Positions 27,893 through 37,052 of a stretch of 64,000 nucleotides of DNA are shown here, piece by piece. The DNA is from Rhodoligotrophos sp. CJ14. Lineage in GTDB: Bacteria; Pseudomonadota; Alphaproteobacteria; Rhizobiales; Im1. Where the stretch lies: contig NZ_CP133319.1 in NCBI RefSeq assembly GCF_038811545.1, positions 744,001 through 808,000 on the forward strand, in the 5' to 3' direction. A model generated the notes under the pieces. It saw only the letters and a list, made by a program, of their open reading frames with translations. It ran no database searches and was not told the origin of the DNA. The stretch's first letter is position 1; the number at the start of each line of letters is the position of its first letter. Position numbers and translations under genes: made by a program.

Positions 27893-28722
27893 CCGTGCCC
27901 CATATGACCGACAGCGCGGCCACCGAGCCCCACCCCACCAGCTGGCGCCAGTCCCTGGCCGAGGTGAGCACCCCGACCATGGTGGTGCTCCAGATCATCC
28001 TCGGAGCGGCTTTCCTGGCCTTCTGGCAATGGTCCTCGGGGCGCCTGATCGACGAGTTCATGATTTCAAGTCCCCTCGCGGTTGCCGAGCGTCTATGGGG
28101 CTGGATCGAGAATGGCACAATCTGGGTGAATATCTGGGCGACGGTCCATGCCACCTTGGTGGGCTTTCTCATCGGCGCGGTGGCGGGAGTGATCGGTGGG
28201 GTCTGGCTCGGCCTTTCGCCTTTTCTCAGCCGCCTGCTCAATCCTTTCATCTGGGCCTTCAACGCCCTGCCGAAGGTCGCGCTCGCCCCCTTGTTCCTGC
28301 TCTGGTTCGGCCTCGGGATTGAATCGAAAATCGCCCTGGCAGCGGTCCTGGTCGTCTTCCTGGTGTTCGTGAACACTTTCTCCGGTGTGCGCGAGGTCGA
28401 TCCCGATCTCACCGATTGCCTGCTGCTCATGGGAGCGACTCGGCGCCAGATCCTCACCCGCGTGGTCCTGCCTTCGGCGACCTCGTGGATCTTTGTGGGT
28501 CTGAGGACCGCCGTGCCCTACGCGCTGATCGGGGCGATTATCGGCGAGCTGATCGCAGCCAATCAGGGCCTTGGCTATCTCGTGCAGCTGGCAGGCAGCG
28601 AATTCGATACGGCGGGGGTCTTCGCGGCCTTGTTGGTTATCGCGGTCCTCGCCGTCGCCTTCAATGAGGCGGTCAGCGTCCTGCAGCGCCGGCTCGAGCG
28701 GTGGAAAGTGCTAAGCCGATAA
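27889..28722 (+). CDS. ABC transporter permease, NitT/TauT type
   Basis: This 277-residue inner-membrane permease has about six helices and the cytoplasmic EAA-like loop (LLLMGATRRQILTRVVLPSA) that contacts the ATPase. The GTG start at 27889 overlaps the ATPase stop (GTGA), indicating translational coupling. It resembles SsuC/TauC permeases. The transported compound is unknown; the operon context of hydrolase and NodB-fold protein suggests a small amide, ester or heterocyclic nitrogen compound (inference). Confidence 0.92.
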   Translation: MTVPHMTDSAATEPHPTSWRQSLAEVSTPTMVVLQIILGAAFLAFWQWSSGRLIDEFMISSPLAVAERLWGWIENGTIWVNIWATVHATLVGFLIGAVAGVIGGVWLGLSPFLSRLLNPFIWAFNALPKVALAPLFLLWFGLGIESKIALAAVLVVFLVFVNTFSGVREVDPDLTDCLLLMGATRRQILTRVVLPSATSWIFVGLRTAVPYALIGAIIGELIAANQGLGYLVQLAGSEFDTAGVFAALLVIAVLAVAFNEAVSVLQRRLERWKVLSR

Positions 28723-28745
28723 AACAGAACGAGGGAGGAGGACGC

Positions 28746-29738
28746 ATGAGAAGGATGCTGATGACGGTCGTGACGGCCTGCATGGCGGTTGCCGCCATCC
28801 CGGCCGCTGTCATGGCCCAGGACGTGGTGCGCATCACCAATATCGGCCGGGGCTATTTCGCAGGCCCGCTTTATGTGGCCATGCGCGAAGGCCTGTTCGA
28901 GAAGCATGGGCTGAAGCCAGAGGTGACTTTCGTGAAGGGCGGCTCCCTCGCCTTCCAATCCGTGTTCAACCGCGAGGTCGAGTTCGGCGTCCTGAGCTAC
29001 GAGCATGTCCTCACCGGCGCCGCACAAGGCCGCAACCTGGTCTCGATCTTCAATGTGACCGACCGTCCCCTCAACAATATCGTCGTCAACAAGGAGCTCT
29101 ACGAGGCCAATAAGGACAAGAGCCTTGCCGACAAGATCCTGGCCCTCAAGGGCGCAAAGGTTGGAACGCCCTCTGCCGGCGGATCCGGCGAGAAGATGCT
29201 CGGGGTCCTTGCGCGTGAATATGGGCTCGATCTGCCGAAGGATGTGGAACTCGTCTATCTCGGCACCGAGGCGGCCTCCTATGTCGGTGCCCTGCAGACA
29301 AAGACGATCACCGCCGCCATGCCCTTCGAGCCCGCCGGTGTCGTCATCAAGGAGCGCGGATTGGGCGACACGCTCGTCAATCTCATGGATGGCGAGGTCG
29401 AGCAGTTCCGTGACTTGATCTTCATGACGCTCGCGACCCATCCATCGCTCATCGCGGAAAAGCCCGATCTCGTCCGCAAGGTCGTCGCGGTCTTCGCCGA
29501 AGCGCAACAGATTCTGCTCGATCCGAACCGCGGGCCGAAGATCATGGGCGCGGAATTCTCGACCATGTCCCCGGAGGCCAACCAGCAGGCCTATGACGTG
29601 GTCAAGGCGATCTGGAGCAAGGACGGCCATATGACCATGGCTGGCGCCAAGAAGGTCTTCGATTACCTGCAGCCGAAGGGTGAGGCCAAGATCGATTTCG
29701 AAAAGACCTTCACCAACGACTTTCTGCCGAAGCAGTAA
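28746..29738 (+). CDS. ABC transporter substrate-binding protein, NMT1/SsuA-like
   Basis: This 330-residue periplasmic binding protein has a Sec signal peptide of about 26 residues ending AAVMAQ-D. An NMT1/THI5-like fold follows (GYFAGPLYVAMREGLFEKHG, then VGTPSAGGSGEKMLG). GGGAGGAGG lies just before the ATG. It captures the substrate for the preceding ATPase and permease. The set is ordered ATPase-permease-binding protein, unlike the common SsuACB order. Confidence 0.92.
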   Translation: MRRMLMTVVTACMAVAAIPAAVMAQDVVRITNIGRGYFAGPLYVAMREGLFEKHGLKPEVTFVKGGSLAFQSVFNREVEFGVLSYEHVLTGAAQGRNLVSIFNVTDRPLNNIVVNKELYEANKDKSLADKILALKGAKVGTPSAGGSGEKMLGVLAREYGLDLPKDVELVYLGTEAASYVGALQTKTITAAMPFEPAGVVIKERGLGDTLVNLMDGEVEQFRDLIFMTLATHPSLIAEKPDLVRKVVAVFAEAQQILLDPNRGPKIMGAEFSTMSPEANQQAYDVVKAIWSKDGHMTMAGAKKVFDYLQPKGEAKIDFEKTFTNDFLPKQ

Positions 29739-29746
29739 GGATCTCT

Positions 29747-30616
29747 ATGATGATTGCCGAAGAGCATTGGGCCAGCAAAGGTGAGGTCTCCCTTTTCCTG
29801 TGGCGGAAGAGGACGGCGGCCGCGCGTCACCCAATTCCGATCGTTCTCGTCCATGGCTCGTCGACTTCGGCAATCCCGACCTTCGACCTCGAAGTGCCCG
29901 GACAGAGGGATTATTCCTTCATGGAGTGGCTTGCGGAGCGCGGCCATGACGTCTGGACCCTCGATCACGAGGGCTATGGCCGCTCGACGGTGACCGAGGG
30001 CAATGCCGATATTGCCTGCGGGGTTGAGGATCTCAAGGCCGCCACAGAGGTCATCGCGCGGCAGACCGGGGCGCAGCGGATGAACTTTTACGGCCTCTCC
30101 TCCGGTGCGCTTCGGGTCGCTGCCTTCGCCCAGGCCGTGCCCGACCGTGTCGCCCGTATCATTCTCGATGCCTTCGTCTGGACCGGTGAAGGCTCGCCCA
30201 CCCTGGCCAAGCGCAAGGAAGGCGTTGCGCAGTTTCGCGCCAATAATCGCAGGCCCATCGACCATGCCTTCATCGCCAGCATCTTCACGCGCGACGAGCC
30301 GGGAACGACCCATCCGGCCGTGATCGACGCCTGCGCCAAGGCCCAGCTCTCCTATGGCGACTCGGTGCCAACCGGCACCTATCTCGACATGACCACGAAG
30401 CTTCCCTTGTGTGATCCCAGGAGAATTGCTGCCCCGACCCTGGTCGTGCGCGGCGAGCATGATGGCATCGCGACCATGGAGGACCTCTTGGAATTCTTCC
30501 GGCTGCTGCCGACGGGTGACAAGCGCTTCGCGGTTCTGCCGGGCGTGGCGCATTGCACGCCGCTCGGCGTGAACCGAAAGCTCATGTGGGAGGCCGTGCT
30601 GAACTTCGTGAGTTGA
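29747..30616 (+). CDS. Alpha/beta hydrolase
   Basis: This 289-residue alpha/beta-fold hydrolase has an HG oxyanion motif (VLVHGSS), a nucleophile elbow GLSSG, an acid in GEHDG and a His in VAHCTP. It starts eight nt after the binding-protein gene, so it belongs to the operon. It has no signal peptide and acts in the cytoplasm, presumably on the imported compound or an ester/lactone intermediate. The family does not indicate a substrate. Confidence 0.88.
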   Translation: MMIAEEHWASKGEVSLFLWRKRTAAARHPIPIVLVHGSSTSAIPTFDLEVPGQRDYSFMEWLAERGHDVWTLDHEGYGRSTVTEGNADIACGVEDLKAATEVIARQTGAQRMNFYGLSSGALRVAAFAQAVPDRVARIILDAFVWTGEGSPTLAKRKEGVAQFRANNRRPIDHAFIASIFTRDEPGTTHPAVIDACAKAQLSYGDSVPTGTYLDMTTKLPLCDPRRIAAPTLVVRGEHDGIATMEDLLEFFRLLPTGDKRFAVLPGVAHCTPLGVNRKLMWEAVLNFVS

Positions 30617-30643
30617 CCTCACGCCGGATAAGGAACCCGCCCG

Positions 30644-31543
30644 ATGCTGCTTCCGGTTCAGCGCCGCTATGACTACTCGCCGATCATCAACCGCCCCGAT
30701 TATTCCTGGCCGGAGGGCAAGCGCCTGGCGGTCTGGATCGGCACCGCGATCGAGGCCTTCGCTTTTCAGGCCGGCCAGGGTCATGATCCCTTCCATCATG
30801 GCGCGCCCCAGACCCAGCGCAATTATGCTTGGCGCGACTATGGCTACCGCGTCGGTCTCTGGCGCCTGCTTGAAATCTATGACGAGCTTGGCCTTCCCAT
30901 CACCGCCGCTGTCAACTCCCTGGCCTATGATTACTATCCCGAGATCTTCACTGCGCTGCGCCAGCGCCATGCGACGATCGTCGCTCACGGACGCACCAAT
31001 GCCGAGCGCCAGACGCAGATGTGGGAAGATGACGAGCGCCACGTTATCGAGATGGTCAGGCAGACCATCGCTCGTCAGGAAGGACGCCCGCCGAAAGGCT
31101 GGCTCGGCGTGGGCGTGCTCGAAAGCAGCCACACGGCCGATCTGCTGCAGGAACTCGGCTATGCCTATGTCCTCGACTGGCCCATGGATGATCAGCCGGT
31201 CTGGCTGCGCACGCGCCAAGGCCGGATCCTGTCCATTCCCGGCCCCATGGAGATCAATGACTCCGGGCAGATCTTGCACCGGCAGGCCAATGCGGCCGAA
31301 TTCGCCGATATGATCGTGGACCAGTTCGAGGAGATGCTGCGCCAAAGCGCGGATCAGCCTCTCGTCTTCAATCTGATGCTGCATCCTTTCATATCGGGTC
31401 AGCCCTTCCGCCTGGCACTCCTGCGGCGGGCCTTACAGCACATCGCGGGCCACGCCACCAAAGAGCGCATCTGGTTCACCGATCCCGACCGCATCGCCGA
31501 GCATTGCCAGAAACTGCCGCCCGGCATCGTTCCCGGCAGCTGA
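30644..31543 (+). CDS. NodB/PuuE-like polysaccharide deacetylase-family protein, metal site altered
   Basis: This is a 299-residue NodB-fold protein. The usual TFDD motif is replaced by WIGTAIE (31-37), and the metal His-x3-His is H115-x3-N119 in AHGRTN. This resembles PuuE, the metal-independent allantoinase, more than metal-dependent chitin or peptidoglycan deacetylases. It has no signal peptide. It is the last gene of the tight part of the operon. A role in cyclic amide hydrolysis is plausible, and a second NodB-fold gene with an intact site ends the neighbouring operon. Confidence 0.85.
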   Translation: MLLPVQRRYDYSPIINRPDYSWPEGKRLAVWIGTAIEAFAFQAGQGHDPFHHGAPQTQRNYAWRDYGYRVGLWRLLEIYDELGLPITAAVNSLAYDYYPEIFTALRQRHATIVAHGRTNAERQTQMWEDDERHVIEMVRQTIARQEGRPPKGWLGVGVLESSHTADLLQELGYAYVLDWPMDDQPVWLRTRQGRILSIPGPMEINDSGQILHRQANAAEFADMIVDQFEEMLRQSADQPLVFNLMLHPFISGQPFRLALLRRALQHIAGHATKERIWFTDPDRIAEHCQKLPPGIVPGS

Positions 31544-31651
31544 CGGGAGAACGCTCGGCCTCGCCAGAGATCGCCACTCGCGAGATTGCGGATCGATGGG
31601 GAACCTGCTAGGTCGCTCAGTGCCCTCCCCGCAAGCAGAAGGCTGCATCTC

Positions 31652-32446
31652 ATGTCGAGTGATCCCAAGAAGAGTGATGATCGGATGGCAGCTCATCGCG
31701 TGGCCGTGGTCACGGGCGGTGGCAGGGGGATCGGGGCCGCAATCGTCCGGCGCCTGGCAGCCGACGGCTATGCCATCGCGATCGGCGACTATCTCGCCGA
31801 CGAGGCCTCGGCAATGGCGGCAGCGCTCACTGCGGAAGGCAAAACGGCCATTGGCGTTGGATGCGACGTCCGCCGGCTCCCGGATATTGCCGACCTGTTC
31901 GCGAAGGCCAAGGCAGGTTTGGGGGTGCCCACGGTGCTCGTGAACAACGCGGGGATCTACCCCAATCATCCCGCGCTTGCGATGACGGAAGAGAATTGGG
32001 ACCAGGTGCTCGACACCAATCTCAAGGGCTCTTTCTTCTGCGCGCAAGCGCTGGCCCGTTCGGTTACCGAGGCGGGCCTCACGGGCTGCATCGTCAATGT
32101 GGCATCGACCTCGGCCTTCTCGGCGAGAGTTGGCGCCTGTCACTACAGCGCCTCCAAGGCGGCGGTCGTCATGATGACGAAGTCGCTCGCGCAGGAATTC
32201 GGCCCCTTGGGCATCCGCGTGAACTGCGTCGCACCCGGCCTGGTTGAGGCCAAGGAAGGGCTGGTGACGGAAGACTACCGCCGGCAGTTCATTTCCATGG
32301 TGCCGAGCGGGCGCATCGGCCGGGTGGACGATATCGCCAATGTGGCCGCATTCCTCGCATCCCCCGCCGCGGATTATGTGAATGGGGAGACGATCGTGGT
32401 GGACGGAGGCTTTCTCACTGGCCGGTCCCTGCAGCGCTCGTCGTGA
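31652..32446 (+). CDS. SDR family oxidoreductase (orthodox)
   Basis: This 264-residue classical short-chain dehydrogenase has cofactor motif TGGGRGIG, NNAG, and an intact tetrad with Tyr and Lys in YSASK. The ATG at 31652 has GAAGG eight bases upstream; a later in-frame ATG at 31685 is an alternative. It lies 108 bp behind the NodB-fold gene and is convergent with the RpiR gene. It contrasts with the three upstream SDRs that lack YxxxK. A 3-oxoacyl-reductase-like or hydroxy-acid dehydrogenase role is possible. Confidence 0.88.
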   Translation: MSSDPKKSDDRMAAHRVAVVTGGGRGIGAAIVRRLAADGYAIAIGDYLADEASAMAAALTAEGKTAIGVGCDVRRLPDIADLFAKAKAGLGVPTVLVNNAGIYPNHPALAMTEENWDQVLDTNLKGSFFCAQALARSVTEAGLTGCIVNVASTSAFSARVGACHYSASKAAVVMMTKSLAQEFGPLGIRVNCVAPGLVEAKEGLVTEDYRRQFISMVPSGRIGRVDDIANVAAFLASPAADYVNGETIVVDGGFLTGRSLQRSS

Positions 32447-32466
32447 GCATCACACCCACTCGCAGG

Positions 32467-33351
32467 CTACACAAAGATCTCGAAACCGCGCCATAGGGCG
32501 TCTGCCTGCTGCAGCGTCCGGCGCACGTCATTGTGTCGGCGGCTCGCCACACCCGCCACGATGGCATTGCTGAGCGCCACGGCAGCCGTGAAGGAGTCGA
32601 AGGGCGAGACCGCGGCGATGCGGAACAGGAGGCCGTGGTCCGCCAGCTCGGCAACCGGCGCCGAGGCATTGTCCGTGATCGTGAGAATCTTGGCGCCGAG
32701 CTGCCGGAAGTGCCGGGCTGCATGGAGAGTGGCACGGGCATATCGCCGAACCGACACGATCAGCATGATGTCCTTGGGTCCGGCCCAGAGCAGCTGATCG
32801 GCCTGCAAGGCGCCGTCGAGCCGCAAGAGCTCCACATTGGGCAGGCACATATTGAGATGGGTGTGGAGATAGACGGCGATCGCGTAACTGTTCTTGGCGC
32901 CCGCCACATAGATCGTGCCGCGATCCTTGCGGCAGAGGCAATCCACGATGGCCGTATAGGCGGCAACGTCCAGCTCCTCCCGGCTCGTCGTGATGTTGGA
33001 GAGATCGGTCTTGATGGATGCATCCAGCGTATTGACCAGGCTGTCATCGAGAAGGCCCACATCCGCCCTCTCGGCCGGGGATGACAGCTTCAGCGCAATC
33101 TCGCGTCGTGCCTCGATCTGCGCGTCCAGAAATGAGCCATAGCCGAGCTTGGGGAATAGCCGTACGACGGTCGAAGGGCTGATGCCCAATTCCTTTGCAA
33201 TGGATATTGCAGGCGACAGGAGCGATTGCGGATAGCTGCGCGTGATATAGGCAACGAGCCGCGCCTCGCTCGGCGTCCATCGGCCGTGATAATCTTCTAT
33301 GCGCCGGAGAATGTTCATATCCACACCCAGGGATCTCTTGCGACTGATCAT
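32467..33351 (-). CDS. MurR/RpiR family transcriptional regulator
   Basis: This 294-residue regulator has an N-terminal HTH_6 domain (about 15-90, with AKELGISPSTVVRLFPKLG) and a C-terminal SIS domain that normally binds phosphosugars. The start at 33351 has GAGGG six bases upstream; the in-frame ATG at 33318 is an alternative. It is divergent from the SDR/Pot-type transporter operon and is probably its regulator. Two TTGCAA boxes lie between the genes. Similar regulators beside amino acid and amide catabolic operons are known. Confidence 0.9.
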   Translation of the reverse strand: MISRKRSLGVDMNILRRIEDYHGRWTPSEARLVAYITRSYPQSLLSPAISIAKELGISPSTVVRLFPKLGYGSFLDAQIEARREIALKLSSPAERADVGLLDDSLVNTLDASIKTDLSNITTSREELDVAAYTAIVDCLCRKDRGTIYVAGAKNSYAIAVYLHTHLNMCLPNVELLRLDGALQADQLLWAGPKDIMLIVSVRRYARATLHAARHFRQLGAKILTITDNASAPVAELADHGLLFRIAAVSPFDSFTAAVALSNAIVAGVASRRHNDVRRTLQQADALWRGFEIFV

Positions 33352-33396
33352 GTAGCGCCCTCGGCCTGCGGATGCCATCCTTTCCCACAAGCATCG

Positions 33397-33414
33397 TTGC
33401 AACATTTATTGCAA
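33397..33414. promoter_or_regulatory. Possible RpiR operator, TTGCAA-N6-TTGCAA
   Basis: Two identical 6-bp boxes, each itself a palindrome, are 12 bp apart and so would lie on nearly the same face of the helix. They sit in the 126-bp divergent region between the RpiR gene and the SDR gene. The spacing suits a dimeric or tetrameric HTH regulator. Confidence 0.45.
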
Positions 33415-33477
33415 GGCCGGCCCGAACTGTGCTTTCTTTGGGCGACGGGCGAGCGGCAGAGGCATGGGGCAAGGCCA

Positions 33478-34230
33478 ATGAGCGCACAACAGAAAGTCGC
33501 AGTCATCACCGGCGCGGCTGCCGGGATCGGGCTTGCATCTGCAAGAAGGCTCGCCCAGAAAGGCTATGCCCTGGGCCTTGCGGATCTGAGTGGCCCGGCA
33601 CTCGATGCACTCGCGGCGGAATGGAGTAGGGCCGGACAGCCGGCCATCATCCTTCCCGGTGATGTCAGTGAGTTCGCAACGGTCACTTCCCATTGCCAGG
33701 CGGTCATTCAGCGGTTCGGCCGTATCGATGTGCTGGTGAACAATGCCGGCATCTCTCAGCCCAAAACCATCCTTGAGATTACGGAAGCGGAATGGGATCG
33801 GACCCTCGCGGTCAATCTCAAGGGCGTCTTCAACTGGTGCAAGGCGGTAGCCCCCCACATGGTCCAGGCTCAATATGGCCGGATCATCAACATGTCTTCC
33901 GTCAGCGCCGGCACGGGTGGTGCACCCTCGGCGGTGAGCAAATTTGCCTATTGCGCGTCAAAGGCCGGGATTCTTGGCCTGACCCGCGCCTTGGCCAAGG
34001 AGCTCGCCCCCCACGTGACCGTCAATGCGATCTGTCCGGGATCCATTCGCACCAACCTGACCGAGCAGCTGATCGCGACCCGCGAGGAAGCGATCCGGCA
34101 ATCCGTTCCCTTAAACCGGGTCGGGACACCGGACGACGTGGCGGTCGTCGTCGAATTCCTGGCCACAATGGAGCCCTGTTACATGACAGGCGAGATCCTC
34201 GATGTCGACGGCGGCCAATGGGTGAACTGA
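33478..34230 (+). CDS. SDR family oxidoreductase
   Basis: This 250-residue classical short-chain dehydrogenase has cofactor motif TGAAAGIG, NNAG, and an intact tetrad with YCASK and a preceding SSVSAG. The sequence resembles 3-oxoacyl-ACP reductase-type enzymes. It begins at ATG 33478; longer in-frame extensions overlap the regulatory region. It is the first gene of an operon of seven that continues with a four-part ABC transporter, a peptidase and a NodB-fold protein. It presumably modifies the imported substrate or a product. Confidence 0.9.
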   Translation: MSAQQKVAVITGAAAGIGLASARRLAQKGYALGLADLSGPALDALAAEWSRAGQPAIILPGDVSEFATVTSHCQAVIQRFGRIDVLVNNAGISQPKTILEITEAEWDRTLAVNLKGVFNWCKAVAPHMVQAQYGRIINMSSVSAGTGGAPSAVSKFAYCASKAGILGLTRALAKELAPHVTVNAICPGSIRTNLTEQLIATREEAIRQSVPLNRVGTPDDVAVVVEFLATMEPCYMTGEILDVDGGQWVN

Positions 34231-34243
34231 AGGCTCGCTGCAA

Positions 34244-35101
34244 ATGAGCGCGACCACTAGCCGTTCCAAGCGGACCATCGAGATCCTGGCGCTGGTGCTT
34301 CCGGGCGTGGTGCTGCTGGGCGCGGGTCTCATCTGGCCCTTCGCGACCATGATCCACATGTCGCTGCTGGACAAATATCCCGGCGAGACGGCGCTGACGC
34401 TGACCCATTACCTTCAATTTGTCACCGACAGCTATTTCATCGGCATCGCCCTGCGCACCTTCGGGCTTGCCTTGGTGGTGACGCTCCTCACCGCCATTAT
34501 CGGCTATCCCGTCGCCTGGTTTCTGGCGCGCAGCCAGTCGCGCTTCAAGCATCTGGTCTTTCTTGGGGTTGTATCACCGCTGCTCGTCAGCATCGTCGTC
34601 CGCACCATTGGCTGGACGATCCTGCTCGGCAATGAGGGGCTGGTGAATGCGGCCCTGCTGGCTCTGGGCATCATCGATGAGCCCGTGCGCTTGATGCAGA
34701 GCTTCTGGAGCGTGGTCGTCGGCATGGTCCATGTGCTGCTGCCCTTCATGGTGCTCTCGATTGCCAGCGTGCTGGGCAAGATCGACGGATCCCTGATGGA
34801 AGCCGCCGCTGTCCTGGGCGCCAATCCGCGCAGGACCTTTACCCGCGTGGTGCTGCCGCTTTCGGTCCAGGGGATCGCGGCCGGCTCGGTCATCGTGTTC
34901 TGCTTGTGCATCGGCGCCTATATCACCCCGATCTGGCTCGGACGGGGCCACGTGACCGTCATGTCGATCTCGATCTACGAACAGATGGTCGTCATGGTCG
35001 AGTGGCCCTTGGGTGCTGCCGCCTCGATGATCCTCACCTTCGCCACGCTGCTCATTCTCCTTGCCTATGGCTTTGCGATCCGGAGGCACGCCAAGCGATG
35101 A
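34244..35101 (+). CDS. ABC transporter permease, PotB type
   Basis: This 285-residue inner-membrane permease of the polyamine/opine/iron group has about six helices and the EAA loop (EAAAVLGANPRRTFTRVVLPL). It starts 13 nt after the SDR gene and overlaps the next permease (ATGA). It forms a heterodimer with the following PotC-type permease. The cargo is not certain; the PotD-like binding protein suggests a polyamine, an amino acid derivative or a metal complex. Confidence 0.92.
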   Translation: MSATTSRSKRTIEILALVLPGVVLLGAGLIWPFATMIHMSLLDKYPGETALTLTHYLQFVTDSYFIGIALRTFGLALVVTLLTAIIGYPVAWFLARSQSRFKHLVFLGVVSPLLVSIVVRTIGWTILLGNEGLVNAALLALGIIDEPVRLMQSFWSVVVGMVHVLLPFMVLSIASVLGKIDGSLMEAAAVLGANPRRTFTRVVLPLSVQGIAAGSVIVFCLCIGAYITPIWLGRGHVTVMSISIYEQMVVMVEWPLGAAASMILTFATLLILLAYGFAIRRHAKR

Positions 35102-35889
35102 GGCGCAGGAGCGACACTCTTCTCAATATCTATGTCGGGCTGGTGCTGCTGTTCCTGGCCCTTCCGATCGCGATCGTCATTCCGGCGGCGTTCAATACCG
35201 ATCCGACCCTCGCCTTCCCGCCCAAGGGCCTGTCGCTCAAATGGTTCGAGACCGCCTGGAACCACCAGCCCTTCTGGGATGCGCTTTGGATCACGATCGC
35301 GGTTGCGGTGCTCGCATCGGCCATTTCCCTGATCATCGGCACGCTGGCCTCTTTCGCCATCGTCCGCCACAAGTTCCCCGGTCGCGAAATGCTGGAGCTG
35401 CTTTTCATGACGCCGCTGGTCTTTCCAGCCATCGTCCTGGCGGTGGCCCTGGTGATGGTGCTCGGGCCCCTAGGGTTGGTGCGCACCTTCTGGGGGCTCG
35501 TCTTTGCGCATGTGATCGTGACCGTGCCTTATGTGGTGCGCACGGTCGGGGCAACCCTTTCCGAAATCGACATAGCCTATGAGGAAGCCGCGCGCACGCT
35601 CGGGGCGAACCCGCTCAAGGCCTTTTTCCTCGTCACCCTGCCGATGCTGCGGCCGGGCCTCATCGCCGGTGCGGTCTTTGCGGCGATCATCTCCTTTGAT
35701 GAATTCACGATCTCGCTGTTCCTCGTCGGGCCGGGTGTGATGACCCTGCCGCTCGAGATCTACTACTACACCGAGTTTCAGATGGATCCGACGGTGGCGG
35801 CCATCTCGGCAATGCTCGTTGCTTTTACCGCCGTGGTCATCGTTCTCGTTGAACGGTTCATCGGCATGCAGAAGCAGTTCCGACACTAA
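35098..35889 (+). CDS. ABC transporter permease, PotC type
   Basis: This 263-residue permease with six predicted helices has the EAA loop EEAARTLGANPLKAFFLVTLP. The start ATG at 35098 overlaps the stop of the preceding permease by four bases. It pairs with the PotB-type protein. Nothing in it departs from the family. Confidence 0.92.
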   Translation: MRRRSDTLLNIYVGLVLLFLALPIAIVIPAAFNTDPTLAFPPKGLSLKWFETAWNHQPFWDALWITIAVAVLASAISLIIGTLASFAIVRHKFPGREMLELLFMTPLVFPAIVLAVALVMVLGPLGLVRTFWGLVFAHVIVTVPYVVRTVGATLSEIDIAYEEAARTLGANPLKAFFLVTLPMLRPGLIAGAVFAAIISFDEFTISLFLVGPGVMTLPLEIYYYTEFQMDPTVAAISAMLVAFTAVVIVLVERFIGMQKQFRH

Positions 35890-35920
35890 TCGGACGGATT
35901 AGGGGTGAAAGGAGAAATCG

Positions 35921-37030
35921 ATGAAAAAGCTCGATCACGAAGAGCGCTACCTGCTTAAGAATTTTGGCACCAGCCCGTCCCGGCGCACAATTCTCAAGTC
36001 CCTGTTGCTGGCCGGCGTTGGCACGGTCGCCGCGACCCGCTTCGCAGAAGTGCTGGCCGCCGAAACGGAAGCAGAGGTTTCCAAGCTGACGATCCTGTCC
36101 CAGCCCGGCATCCTGCCTACTTTGTGCAATGAGATCTCGACGCCCGCGGCGAAAAAGCTCGCCCCCAACCTGACCGTCGAGGTCATCGACTCCAACAACG
36201 CCACATCCTATCCGCGCATGCTGGCCCAGAAGAGCCGGCCGGTGATTTCGGGCGCGATGATCAATGATTATTTCGCCCAGCGCGGCATCGCCGACGACAT
36301 GTGGGAGAAGTTCGATCCGGAGATCATGACCTACCGCGACACCGTTCCGGAGGTCGTCATGACCCCGGGCGGCTTCGGCATCCCCTTCCTCATCAGCCCT
36401 TACGGCATCATGTACAACCCGGACAAGGTCGAGAAGCCGAAATCCTGGCTCGACCTGTTCAAGCCGGACTATGAGGGCCGGGTCTCCATGTGGGATGCCT
36501 ATTTCGACGCCTATGTCATGGCGGCTGTGGCCAGCGGCAAAGGTCCCAATGTGGCGGAAGGCATCAAGGCCTGGGCCCCCCACAAGCAGAATATCGGCGC
36601 CTGGGTGTCCTCCCCGATCGTCGAGGAAGATCTCGTCCATCGCGGCGAGGTGTGGCTTGCCCCGCATTGGGGCGCCTGGGCGGAACTGGCCCGCAGCCAG
36701 GGCAAGAACGTGGCCTTCACCATTCCGGAAGAAGGGGCCGTGCAGTGGGCCTGCCACATGCAGCTGTGCAAAGGCTTCGATAAGGGCACCTCGCGCCTCA
36801 CCCAGGCCTATATGAACACCTGGCTCAGCGAGGATTTCCAGCTCGCCGCCATCAAGCGCGGCTTCTTCTCGCCGGTCAACAAGACCGTGGTCATTCCGGA
36901 AAGCGACCGGCAGGCCGGTATCGTCACCGTGGATGAGGCGGTCGCCAAGCTGATCCGTCCGGATTTCGCGGAGATCGGCAGCCAGCTCCCGAAATACAAG
37001 GCTTTGATCGACCGCACGCTCAAGGCGTAG
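35921..37030 (+). CDS. ABC transporter substrate-binding protein, PotD-like, Tat-exported
   Basis: This 369-residue extracellular solute-binding protein has a twin-arginine signal. A positively charged N-region with SRRTILK (about residues 20-26) is followed by a hydrophobic stretch and a cleavage-like region near VLAAE. The mature part has the PotD/iron-binding-like fold (ISPYGIMYNPDKVEKPKSW and an APHWGAW segment). Tat export implies folding, perhaps with ligand, in the cytoplasm. It lies between the permeases and the ATPase. Confidence 0.9.
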   Translation: MKKLDHEERYLLKNFGTSPSRRTILKSLLLAGVGTVAATRFAEVLAAETEAEVSKLTILSQPGILPTLCNEISTPAAKKLAPNLTVEVIDSNNATSYPRMLAQKSRPVISGAMINDYFAQRGIADDMWEKFDPEIMTYRDTVPEVVMTPGGFGIPFLISPYGIMYNPDKVEKPKSWLDLFKPDYEGRVSMWDAYFDAYVMAAVASGKGPNVAEGIKAWAPHKQNIGAWVSSPIVEEDLVHRGEVWLAPHWGAWAELARSQGKNVAFTIPEEGAVQWACHMQLCKGFDKGTSRLTQAYMNTWLSEDFQLAAIKRGFFSPVNKTVVIPESDRQAGIVTVDEAVAKLIRPDFAEIGSQLPKYKALIDRTLKA

Positions 37031-37052
37031 CGGCATCGTCAGGACAGTCCGA

